Source: Liolophura sinensis
Taxonomy: Eukaryota > Mollusca > Polyplacophora > Chitonida > Chitonidae
Assembly: GCF_032854445.1 (NCBI RefSeq)
Contig: NC_088305.1
Coordinates: forward strand, 29,224,628 to 29,288,627
Direction of reading: 5' to 3'
Length of the DNA stretch: 64,000 bases
In this document: in pieces, positions 51,916-62,352 of the stretch
How the letters are laid out: each line of letters begins with the position of its first letter
How positions within the stretch are numbered: position 1 is the first letter of the stretch
Translations under genes and position numbers: made by a program
Notes under the pieces: generated by a model
The model's input: only the letters and a program-made list of their open reading frames with translations
Databases searched by the model: none
What the model was told of the DNA's origin: nothing

Positions 51916-51996
51916 CCATGCTGGTTTCCTCTCCAGCCGTAAGAGAGAAGGTCTTCCAGCAGCCTGTGGATGGTCGTGGGTTTCCCCACGGCGGGT
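51916..51996 (+). mobile_element. SINE family 1, 5' core fragment
   Basis: CCATGCTGGTTTCCTCTCCA, then GGTCTTCCAGCAGCCTGTGG and GTCGTGGGTTTCCCC. The tail is lost, an unusual 3' truncation. Confidence 0.8.
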
Positions 51997-52124
51997 TCAA
52001 TCCGGGCATGGGCAGGGAATTAGTGAATTCTCTTGTCTTTCACCATTAAGAAAAAGTTGATTGGTGGTTTGCAACGGGGCATCCAGTTTCCTCCACCCCT
52101 AAAATTGGCCGCCATGAAAAAATA

Positions 52125-52565
52125 TCACTAAATGAAGAGGAAATAAAATGCACATCATGTATCACTAAAGGAAAACGAACGCAAAGGTATCACTATAGGA
52201 AAGCGAATTAAAAGGTATCTCTAAAGGAATGCGAACTGAAAAGTATCGCTAATGGAAAGCGAACTGAAAAATATCACGAAAGAAAAGCGAACTGAAAAGT
52301 ACCACTAAAGGAAAGCGAATGGAAAGGTATCACTAAAGGAATGCTAACTGAAAAAGTGTCATTAAAGGAAAGCGAATGGAAAGGTATCACTGAAGGAAAG
52401 CGAATTAAAAGGTATCACTAAAGAAAAGCGACTTGAAAAGTGTCACTAAAGGAATGCGAAAAGTGCCATTAAAGGGCAGCAAATTGAAAGGTATCACTGT
52501 AGGAAGGCCAATTATAAAGCATCGCTGAAGCTAATTGAAACGTATATTGTGTGAAGGAAAACGTA
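52125..52565. repeat. 28-bp degenerate minisatellite, about 15 units
   Basis: Units resemble AAGGTATCACTAAAGGAAAG then CGAATGGA with many substitutions and small indels. Confidence 0.88.
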
Positions 52566-52717
52566 TGGAAATGGGTCAGTAATACGAGGCAAATTCAAAA
52601 GTCCCAGTCAATAGATGGTTTGCAATGGCAGCCACCTTTGAGGTAAGTTTGTGTATTGCACACTGGGTGTCTATTGTTAGAGGTGTCATAAGCTGGGCAG
52701 AGGCCCGTGGCATACAA

Positions 52718-53812
52718 CCACTATTGTAGTCTGGTTCCCTGACGTATTCTGCATACCTTGAATGTGAAGCGATTAGCGTCATCTGACGTCAGGGGCAAGG
52801 AATCAGCCAACCATTATTGTAGCCTGGTTCCCTGACGTATTCTGCATACCTTGGATGTGAAGCGATTAGCGTCATCTGACGTAAGGCGCAGGGAACCAGC
52901 CAACCATTATTGTAGTCTGGTTTCCTGACGTATTCTGCGTACCTTGGATGTGAAGCGATTAGCGTCATCTGACGTCAGGGGCAGGGAACCAGCCAACTAT
53001 TATTGTAGCCTGGTTCCCTGACCTGACGTATTCTGCATACCTTGGATGTGAAGCGATTAGCGTCATCTGACGTCAGGAGCAGGGAGCCAGCCAACCACAA
53101 TTGTAGTCTGGTTCCCTGACGTATTCTGCATACCTTGAATGTGAAGCGATTAGCGTCATCTGACGTCGGGCGCAGGGAACCAGACAGCCATTATTGTAGT
53201 CTGGTTCCCTGACGTATTCTGCGTACCTTGGATGTGAAGCGATTAGCGTCATCTGACGTCAGGAGCAGGGAACCAGCCAGCCATTATTGTAGTCTGGTTC
53301 CCTGACGTATTCTCCGTACATCGGATGTGAAGCGATTAGCGTCATCTGACGTCAGGGGCAAGGAATCAGCCAACCATTATTGTAGTCTGGTTCCCTTACG
53401 TATTCGGCGTGCCTTGGATGTGAAGCGATTAGCGTCATCTGACGTCAGGGGCAGGGAACCAGCCAACTATTATTGTAGTCTGGTTTCCTGACGTATTCTG
53501 CGTACCTCGGATGTGAAGCGATTAGCGTCATCTGACGTCAGGAGCCGGGAACCAGCCAACTATAATTGTAGTCCGGTTTCCTGACGTATTGTTCGTCCCT
53601 TGGATGTGAAGCGCATAGTGTCATCTTACCTCAGGAGCAGGGAGCCAGCCAACTATTATTGTAATCTTGACGAATTCTGCGTGCCTTAGGTGTGAAGCGA
53701 TTAGCTTCATCTGAAGCAGCCAAATATTATTGTAGTCTGGTTCCCTGACGCATTCTTCGTGCCTTGGATGTGAAGCAATTAGCGTCATCTGAAGCAGCCA
53801 ACTATTATTGAT
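52718..53812. repeat. 93-bp satellite-like array, about 12 units, each with an inverted repeat
   Basis: The unit contains GTAGTCTGGTTCCCTGACGT, then GATGTGAAGCGATTAGCGTC and ATCTGACGTCAGGGGCAGGG, then AACCAGCC. CTGGTTCCCTG and CAGGGAACCAG form an 11-bp inverted repeat, extended by ACGT/ACGT, around a loop of about 40 nt, so each unit can fold back. The last three units are truncated. Confidence 0.92.
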
Positions 53813-54739
53813 CACATTTACTATAACATGGGCGACTAAGAAACGTTTCACAAAAAGTTATTTAGAGTAGAGGGACGATGGAAAAAAATGAGCGGATGAA
53901 CATTTGGGAACTTTCTACAGGAAAGTTCATTTGTGCCTCTGTAACACAGTGAGACAGGTGATCGGTAAATTTATGGAAACAATGGTTTCGTAACATTTTC
54001 TGCAAAGTCACATGGTACAGAAGGGCTGTTTCTACCTTTAACGACACATTACACAGTTACTCTATTACAAAGTGGTATAGCAAATTAAGAGAGGCGAATC
54101 ATAGTACTGGCTAGTTATGAAAAATAAAACACTCACAAAATAACTGTAACTCGCAATCAGTTATAATAATACACAGATTTCTGCCAAAAACATCATTGGT
54201 GGGTGGGGGGGGGGGGAATACATATTCATGTAGCCTACATAAGGCTACTTAATTCATGTATGAAAACCCATATACACCGACTATGACACTTTCGTATATC
54301 TGAACGCACTAGTTGTGAATTATGAAATATTTTCAGATCCGACCTTTATCACATAGTATATACAGACGATATGAATGGCTTCTCTGTATTTCGGAGTGCC
54401 TATGCACTCTGTGGCCCATGCGAGTAACTGATTTGCTGTCTGGATGATCATCCGAGCTGCTTACGCAGGCCGACATGAATATGGACTTCAGGTGTCAGCA
54501 CGTGTGTGCCCTGCATGCATACTATGAAAACATGGCCTTGTTTGCAACCGCTCGCCAATCAAAAAGATGCTTCTTTAACAAAAAAGAAAAAATAGTTTTG
54601 GTGATAAATTGCTTTTTGATCATGGTACATCGTTAACGTTTTTAATACTTCTTTAAATCCATTGGCTATCACTGGCACACTTCGTTGTGAAGGTCAAAAC
54701 TGAGGAATATGGTATTATAGCTAGCTTCTAAATAGAGTA

Positions 54740-54812
<73 letters not shown>

Positions 54813-55818
54813 TACACAAACACACACACGCAGAGAAGAAGTAGATAAACATCCTAGCAACTTCTCCCTGAACTCAGTTCCATTATATACATGCAGCCAG
54901 ATGAAGAACCGCGGCACTTTTTACGTACTCACTTATCGCTAATTAGATCTATACAAATATCTATACACAGACATTCAGACGTTCTTATACCAGCCGTCAA
55001 TCAAAATGGTCGTTCCGAGTCAGTAATCGTAAAGCCAATTCCCAAAACGACGTCTACACAAATCAACAAAGAATTAAGAAAGTATATAACGTACGACATT
55101 AGAAGGGAATAATGGAAAGAGAAGCAGTCAACAGTTCCCAGTGATGTTTGAAATACACAAGGATTTTTCTGAGCGAATGAATGAAATCAGTATTCAAATC
55201 GTGTACCATGCCAGTATATAAGTTGTCAGTGATTGCAGCTGTTCGTATATCCAAAGTGGCGATGTAACTCCACACGTTGAATATACGTTCCCTAGCCTTG
55301 GGTTAGGCGGACTTAGACACAATCATGAAGCAGAGCGCTATAGATTCGGAACGCACTGTCCATATTTACTTATATTAAATACAATAATAACTTATGGCCT
55401 TGTATGAAATCGTCACACAACATACAGGATCTAACAAATGCTATAAAGCGAGGATATGTACACGACATATGCAGGACCCTTCAATATATTGCTGTCCAAG
55501 TAAGGATATAATTGGAAATATCCCCCTTCAAGAAGTTGTGGTAAAACGTTTGAAAACGTTTTGGTCAGATAAGATGTGGCATCTGGAAAGTATGTTGTTC
55601 CTTTAAATCCAAGAAAGGTGGATATATATCTTTGGCAGCCTATATATGGATTTTTTTTTTACCGTCATAGCAGATCATTGATATATACCGCAAGATATTT
55701 CCCCAAAACACTGGAATGAATTTGACCGGACCAAATAACAGCGAACGGGTTAATGTTCCTTGCCAGGTACCTGACAAGATTGACGGGCTTGACAGCATGC
55801 AGACTATTATTGATATAC
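53813..55818. other. Intergenic, no gene recognised
   Basis: AT-rich. Holds a G11 run near 54205-54215 and a long (AT)n tract (54742-54809). No exon-like segment is convincing. Confidence 0.5.
54742..54809. repeat. (AT)n microsatellite, about 34 units
   Basis: An uninterrupted AT dinucleotide tract. Confidence 0.97.
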
Positions 55819-55922
55819 AGATGATTGTGGGTTTCACAGGGGCTCAGCAAGGATTTCTCCCACCATAATGTTGGCGGCCGTCGTCTAAGAGCAATCAAAT
55901 AAATAAATAAATAAATAAATAG
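55819..55922 (+). mobile_element. SINE family 1, + orientation, tail-to-tail partner
   Basis: ATGATTGTGGGTTTCACAGG, CACCATAATGTTGGCGGCCG, then a shortened tail CAATCAAATAAATAAATAAA. It faces the next SINE. Confidence 0.88.
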
Positions 55923-55930
55923 GTAAATAA

Positions 55931-56172
55931 ATATTTATTTGATTGGTGTTTTACGGCGTATACTCAAGAATATTTCACTTTAACAACAGCGACCAGCATT
56001 AAGGTGCGTGGGAAGCAGGCAGAACGAGGAGAAAACCCAATACCATCCACCCAAGACCAAGTTGCTGGCAAACGTATGTCCGGAGAGGAATTAAGCCAGC
56101 GCAAGATACATGAACTTGAACTAACATCGACCGCATTATTGAGATGTTCCCGGGTCATTGTGCTGCGCATCA
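55931..56172 (-). mobile_element. SINE family 1 with head, tail-to-tail partner
   Basis: TATTTATTTGATTGGTGTTT tail, core GCGACCAGCATTAAGGTGCG, B-box complement ATGAACTTGAACTAACATCG and part of the head (CATTGTGCTGCGCA). Confidence 0.88.
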
Positions 56173-56647
56173 TGTTTACCATGCACTCGGCCTTGTATAG
56201 GGTAAATGAGTTTTGGTGACTCATGTCACACCGACTCTTAAGTTGGCAGTCACGGATTCATTAAAGGAAAAGAGAACAAATAATACTACCTGTGCAATTT
56301 GGGAAGAGGGGTGGAAACAGACCTAAACAGCCACCAACAGTTTTCCAGACATGCTTGGTAACTATAAATACACTACAATTCACATACGAGGCCATGGGAT
56401 GCGCCATGTTAGAGAAACCGGAAACACAATATCGCCTCGTCCGTACCACACGCACATATCGTTATAGGTTACACATGTGCAATTGGGAGCAAGGTTTGCC
56501 TCCGAAGTGAACAGAGATGGAGCACTGATTGGATAATACTGTCACATTAACGTTATAAGTTGTGGATTCATTAAATATTTCCCCCTAGTTAAACTACATC
56601 AGCGTTTCTTTTCACTTTTGGATAGAGCGGAAAACTTTTTGGCCGAG

Positions 56648-56745
56648 CAGTATGCGATATCTGGGTTATGTCATCACAAAAATAAAATGCGATATCTGGG
56701 TTATGTCAACACAAAAACAGAATGTGATATCTCGGTTATCGATGC
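56648..56745. repeat. About 35-bp tandem repeat, 2.6 units
   Basis: GCGATATCTGGGTTATGTCA then CACAAAAACAGAAT recurs three times. Confidence 0.85.
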
Positions 56746-57299
56746 ATATATATACTTTTGGTCTGGTGCACTCAAAACATTAATCTGTCAAATTTAACAC
56801 AAAGTCTGTTGTCTGATTGATGTTAGAATGTGTTATTATTATAACACAATATTCTGTCATATTCAACATAATGTTGAATTAACAGAATATTTGGGTTATA
56901 TTTAACAGAACAATCTGCTGCAATAACAAAATATATCTATTATATCTGAATATATCAGACATTCTGTTCAATTTAACAGATTATTTTCTGAGAGTGTTTT
57001 CTTTCCTTTTAAATGTATCAAGTCGATAAATTTTAAGGTAAAAAGGATCGCTTGACTGAACCTTTGAAAGGAAGATTTTCATATCCTGGTGGAAACTCGG
57101 GTGATAAAATTGCCTTGTTCGCTTTTCTCCAGCCCGTGAAATGAAGGAGAAACGCTTGGTGGAGATTTTATTTGCAGTCAATAACCAGCCCTGAAACATG
57201 CTGAGGCTACTTGAATGTTTATTTCATTGGTCAAAATAAATGAAGTTCAAGTTGAGGTTTCTGGTATTATATGAGTTTCCATCTGGATGAAAATATTTT

Positions 57300-57545
57300 C
57301 ACCTAGAGGAGGAAACGTCTTCACCCACAAGATTAAGTGTCTTCATCTGCAGGATTAAGTGTCTTCAATTACAGGAGGAAACGTATTCACCTACAGGATT
57401 AAATGTCTCCACCTAGCAGGAAATGTCCTCACTTATAGGATAAAGCGTCTTCACCTTCATGAGGAAACGTCTTCACTTACATGAGGAAACGTCTTCACCT
57501 ACATGAGGAAACGTCTTCACCTACAGGGGCACGTTTCCACCCAGA
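57300..57545. repeat. About 22-bp degenerate minisatellite
   Basis: Units resemble AACGTCTTCACCTACATGAG plus GA, about 11 copies, better conserved at the right end. Confidence 0.85.
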
Positions 57546-57674
57546 TTAAACTATTTCTAACCACATGAGAACTTTCATCCATGAAGGTAAGAACTATTTT
57601 CATGCAGGTTAGAACTTTTTTCACATACAGGCGAAAACTTATTCATCCAGATAAGCCTAAATGAAATATTGTGA

Positions 57675-57709
57675 ACTAAATTCATACATGTGAATGATAC
57701 ATACAATAT

Positions 57710-57785
<76 letters not shown>

Positions 57786-57814
57786 GTATGTATGTATGTA
57801 CGTATGTATGTATG

Positions 57815-57876
<62 letters not shown>

Positions 57877-57904
57877 ATGTATCATTCACATGTATGAATT
57901 TAGT
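57675..57904. repeat. 230-bp near-palindrome with TA arms
   Basis: ACTAAATTCATACATGTGAA followed by TGATACATACAATATA at the left end is matched, as exact complement over about 36 bp, at the right end (57869-57904). Long TA tracts extend both arms; the spacer is (TGTA)n-like (57781-57820). ORFs in this interval, on both strands, are artefacts. Confidence 0.93.
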
Positions 57905-58912
57905 GATAAATTCTGTTTTAGTGATAAGCAATACACACGATTCTCTGGTCACCTTTTGCAGCAACAGATTGCAGGTAATTCACGAGAACGTTTGTACCCA
58001 ACCCAAAAATCAGTGACATACATGTTGGGTTTATTTGCGAGTGCAGAAACCTGAATGTTGGGGAATACATGTATAGTATGCTTTTGCGATTGAACAAAAG
58101 ACTATCATGCTTACACATACATCCCTATTTACGATAATGACAAATGCACATACCCTCATTAGGATTTGTCATTATAGTTTCAAATCCGTGCTTTCGGCAA
58201 AGCTTCCAACCGAATAAAGAATACTAAATCTACATTATGTAGTTCTACATTCAGAATTTCAGAATACAACATTTGCACAATCATCAAAAACTTACCGACT
58301 ATGAATTATCCGTACTGTACGCATGTAGTATCATCTATGTTGCGTACACAACCCACCAGTAAATCAATATATAGCAGCTTATACAAACCGCTAATGGCGT
58401 ATGTAGACCCTATATGTACATGCATAAGCAAATACAGATCAGCTAAGGTCGACGATCATAGGCTATGATTTTCTATTTATCCATCGTCAGTTGTAAATAG
58501 CCACTGACTAATTAATTATTCCGTTTGTAAATGCCTATAAACGTCTACAAGCAGATGCTTTATAGACAGTGATGAATACTGGCCCACCGTCCTACACGTA
58601 TATGTGGTCCGTTATTCAGACGAGGTATGGGCTATAATAAATGCATGATAGTATATACATACTGCTTCCATCCACTCGTGCGCCCTGTGTGTGGGGTTTT
58701 TTTAGTGAATCTTCTGATAATGGCTGATTATTGATGAGTTATTTCAGGCAAAACGGGGACAAAGCGGGTCTGTCCGATCAACTGATTATGGTAAAGGGCA
58801 ATATCAGAAGCATAACCGAAAGTTAAGTGTTGTGATCCATCTGAAACATTCCCGTGGAAACGGGTTTTTTACAGGCCTTGACAGACAGTGCTAACTGGCT
58901 CAGTGGGCTGCA
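57905..58912. other. Intergenic, nothing recognised
   Basis: AT-rich DNA without repeats or exons that I can identify. Confidence 0.5.
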
Positions 58913-58914
58913 TT

Positions 58915-59215
58915 GGCAGGGAAGGGAAGGGAAGGGTGGCAGGGAAGGGAAGGGTGGCAGGGAAGGGAAGGGAAGGGTGGAAGGGAAGGGAAGGGAAGGT
59001 GGAAGGCAAGGGAAGGGTGGAAGGGAAGGGGGCAGGGAAGGGGGCAGGGGGCAGGGAAAGGGGGCAGGGTAGGGGGGAGGGAAGGGGGCAGGGTAGGGGG
59101 GAGGGAAGGGGGCAGGGTAGGGGGGAGGGAAGGGGGGAAGGAGGAAAGGGGGCAGGGAATGAGGGAAAGGGGCAGGGAAGGGGGGCAAGGAAGGGGGCAG
59201 GGAAGGGGGGCAATG
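58915..59215. repeat. 300-bp polypurine, G-rich tract
   Basis: GGGAAGGGAAGGGTGGCAGG-type repetition passing into GGGGGAGGGAAGGGGGCAGG. The + strand is almost pure purine with dozens of G runs of three or more. Six-frame ORFs here are by-products. Confidence 0.95.
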
Positions 59216-59218
59216 ACC

Positions 59219-59262
59219 ACCGAGGTCGTGGGCTCGAATCCAGCTCTCGCTGTCTCAGCAAA
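59219..59262 (+). mobile_element. tRNA-like SINE fragment (B box)
   Basis: GAGGTCGTGGGCTCGAATCC then AGCTCTCGCTGTCTCAGC; the B box GGGCTCGAATCC is clear. It directly abuts the polypurine tract. Confidence 0.5.
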
Positions 59263-59282
59263 ATTAGGGTTCTTAAATGAAA

Positions 59283-59460
59283 ATATTTATTTGACCTTTT
59301 TGTTATGCCTTATTTAAGAATATTTATGTGAATCTTATGGCTAGAGGAAAATAAACCCTGGAAACCAACGCCCTTGGCCAGATACCAGACATAAAAATCA
59401 AACACGAATCAGCGAGCGTTGTATTCCAACCCGCGATATCACTAGTAAACTGCCGTTGAA
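59283..59460 (-). mobile_element. SINE family 2, diverged
   Basis: AATATTTATTTGACCTTTTT, TTATTTAAGAATATTTATGT, then AACCCTGGAAACCAACGCCC and a head-like GTATTCCAACCCGCGATATC. Confidence 0.5.
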
Positions 59461-61850
59461 TACTGCCAGACTGACCCTGCGAAGGTCTATATAGATGTTA
59501 TAAATAAAACACATACACGCGGTCTGTGAACGCCTCTTAATCAAATTCGCACCTTCAAGTATATATACGTATGTTTTAACTCCTCAGCCAAGCAAACACA
59601 AACCGGACATATTTCTTCACCTGACTAAGTGAACATGTGATAGTCGACCCGCCACTGTGACCACAGCCTACAGTGTAAAGGCATGCATAGTTTCAAAATC
59701 GCCTCTGAGAAGAGGAAATATATACTGAATTACAAAGAACCCTCTGACATTAACGTCTGTGGAAACCAGATCATGCCCCCGGCTTTTTTTACGGACGATG
59801 TTTAAGAAGGTACATGCATGTTTTTATATCTGTGGCAATGCGAGGTAGGGTTGATCTAATTTGACAACCCTATAAATTTCAACAGCACTTATTTATTGCA
59901 TATATATCTCCTGTGCGAAACCACTGGGGTTTTTTTTCTTCTGTTTTGTCTTCTGCATTTGAAGGATAATATAGACATAATACTTAACGTCGATGATTTA
60001 TACCCATGTCGGAGCTAAAAAGTGTGATACATGAAGATTTTAAACAAGTACGAGGAAAAATAGAAAAGTATATCTTTTTATAATTAGGATTAATTATGAT
60101 CAAAAGTTACTGTAAGGTGTTTTGTGCTACACAGCTTGATACACGTGTAACCATCAGCTGATATAATTAGCATGAACGCTCTGTTCAGCTCCTTGTATTC
60201 TACGAGGTACATTTTAGTGTATATAACATATCATTAGCTGTGAAACAGGACAACATGCATTTGGTTTATCACGTATATTATACCATCAAAAACTATCTTT
60301 CCTTACATCTGCTCCCCGAATTAATCCGCAATTGGAAATGGATCAATCCGTTATCAGTACCGGATCAATTTGTTACTTGGATTCGTTTGATTGACGAAAA
60401 TGCAATCTGTCATCAGGCAAGGAACAGCTTTAACGGATTATGTTTTGGAAGGTATTTAATGTGCATAGTTTTATGGAAAGCTTAGATTGGGTTACCGCTC
60501 TGCATGTGCAAGGTAGACCAACCCAAAGGTACTTTCATATATTATTATCACGTGCAAAATTTATGTTACTATACAATTGATCAATAATATCGCGTGTACG
60601 AATCCCGCTCTGATTCTGTCAAGGTTCTGGGTAACTATGTTTGCCAGACACCTGGAGAAGAAGTCCGGGTTAATTACCTTCAGTAATAAAAGCATTTGAT
60701 ATTACATTGATCAGTGTTTTACGCCATACTCAAGAATATTTCACTTTTACGAAGGCCACCAGCAAGTATACGGCGTTAACTAACAATCACATAAATACGT
60801 AAATAGATTATTGGTTCTGTAATGTTTTCAATCTCTGCAAACTAATGTGAGCAATATGCCAGTCCAAAGACTACAAATGAACTTTTTTATACATAAATAG
60901 CACATTAACGCAGCCTATATATTACTAAAATAAAACATATAGACCCTACATATAATTCAATTAACTCAAATTGCTCATTACCAGGCTAAGGTGTCTGTAC
61001 TTGGCGTACCTAAAAGAGACGGAAGTAATTCGGCATACAGTGTGCAATGGTTTCTGACAGCACAGCGTAATGGGCTATAAACAGTACACCTGCATACACG
61101 TAATTAGCTCGAGCGAGGAATTTGCCAGACAGCAACTACACAATCTAGTTCCGAGAATCACGTATACATACACTTCACTTCACTTCACGCAAAGCCTCTG
61201 TAACAAATTGACGCCATTTGCCATTTTCGATTTCAGGCAATGATTCGGGTATGTGATAAACGGTATAGAGTTGTCCCCCTTGGTGTCACAGTCGCTATTT
61301 CAGGTCACATCGCCACTGTTCCTCATTGGAGGCTGACAAAAGCTAGAGCATAACGCCCCTAACAGTTACATGTGCTGGCTATATATACTTCGTCCCAGGA
61401 AATAAGCCACTGGTAATGTTTTTAGAGGAGTAAAGGAATTCTAACAAAAAATTCTTACAAGCCAAACCATATACATGTTATAAATATATAAGCAAGAACA
61501 AGCCAGTAACTATGCCCAGGTTGCATCTTGGTGTAAGCAGTGGATCTGCCACTGGCAAGTTGCATGCTAAGTAAAAAAAAACCTCCCAGTAGCAAAAACA
61601 TTTCTTTATCGTTCTGCAGTCATACTACAGCTCAAACGCATATAGCTCAACCACATATACCTAAAAAATTATGAATTGTTTGAAAAATCGAAAATTCATT
61701 TCAACGAAATCGTACTTCCGAGTATCATCCAATGATATATTATGTCATATTCAGATAGATAAAACTTCTTTAAAGTAAAGACAAAAGATTTAACTTAATT
61801 CTAGTTATAAAATGGGTAGGTATTCGATTTATTACATGCTTCGTGTTCAC
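59461..61850. other. Intergenic, no gene recognised
   Basis: One SINE tail (60700-60778) lies inside. The 81-codon + ORF at 60240-60485 has no motif I know and no splice or promoter support. Confidence 0.5.
60700..60778 (-). mobile_element. SINE family 1 tail fragment
   Basis: ATCAGTGTTTTACGCCATAC, TCAAGAATATTTCACTTTTA and a short ACCAGCAAGTATACGGCG core remnant. Confidence 0.8.
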
Positions 61851-61854
61851 AGTT

Positions 61855-62160
61855 GATTACTTTGAATGTTGTTCAGAGCCATACTCAAGAATTATCGACT
61901 TTTGCAAAGTTACTGGCAAACTTTCCTTGGCACGTTTGACGTATGGATTTATCTACGATATTTGTAGACAAGTGTTTTTTAGCGAACATCAGATGTACGC
62001 CCCAACGTGCGACATTGACAACTTATCAACAAGGCGACACGTGCAATGTGAACATGGGAATCTAGAAATTCCGTCCAAGGCTAGGTTTGAACCTACATCT
62101 CATAAGACGGTGGATCGGGTTCGCATACTTTACCACTGCTCCCGCCTGTTACTGATGTTT
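61855..62160 (-). mobile_element. Diverged tRNA-derived SINE
   Basis: GCCATACTCAAGAATTATCG (tail), a degenerate middle, then TAGGTTTGAACCTACATCTC (complement of the B box) and TTTACCACTGCTCCCGCCTG (head). The 144-codon + ORF covering it is probably fortuitous. Confidence 0.5.
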
Positions 62161-62281
62161 GGGGTCCGATTTTTAGACTGCTACAGCTATAAACTGTCCT
62201 TGGATCCAATGGCTCACAGGAACAAAGACTGTACGTGTTATTTCGAAGAAATTTTCATACAAGGAAAGAAGCAGTGAGGAG

Positions 62282-62352
62282 TGAGATTCGAACTCCCCTA
62301 ATGGGTGGCTAGGGGTCGCATAGCCCTGAGATCAGTTAGACATGTTCCCAGT
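62282..62352 (-). mobile_element. tRNA-like sequence, probably a SINE head or tRNA pseudogene
   Basis: The complement reads GGGAACATGTCTAACTGATC at the head and GAGTTCGAATCTCACTCC at the B box, with a possible long variable arm (ACCCCTAG/TTAGGGGAG). The A box is poor, so a functional tRNA is unlikely. Confidence 0.4.

Noticed and set aside
52600-53812. Evenly spaced repeats resembling a CRISPR array
   Set aside because: Units are contiguous with no variable spacers, and the DNA is plainly eukaryotic.
57575-58054. Tyr-Ile repeat ORFs on both strands
   Set aside because: Translation of TA and TGTA microsatellites inside a palindrome.
58823-59317. Several 72-134 codon Pro-rich and Gly/Arg-rich ORFs on both strands
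   Set aside because: By-product of the polypurine tract; every frame is open because the repeat lacks stop codons.
61843-62277. 144-codon + ORF as a gene
   Set aside because: It overlays a diverged SINE with complement B-box and head signals and shows no protein motif.
62282-62352. Functional tRNA gene on the minus strand
   Set aside because: The B box is good but the A box and acceptor stem do not fit; more likely a SINE head or pseudogene.
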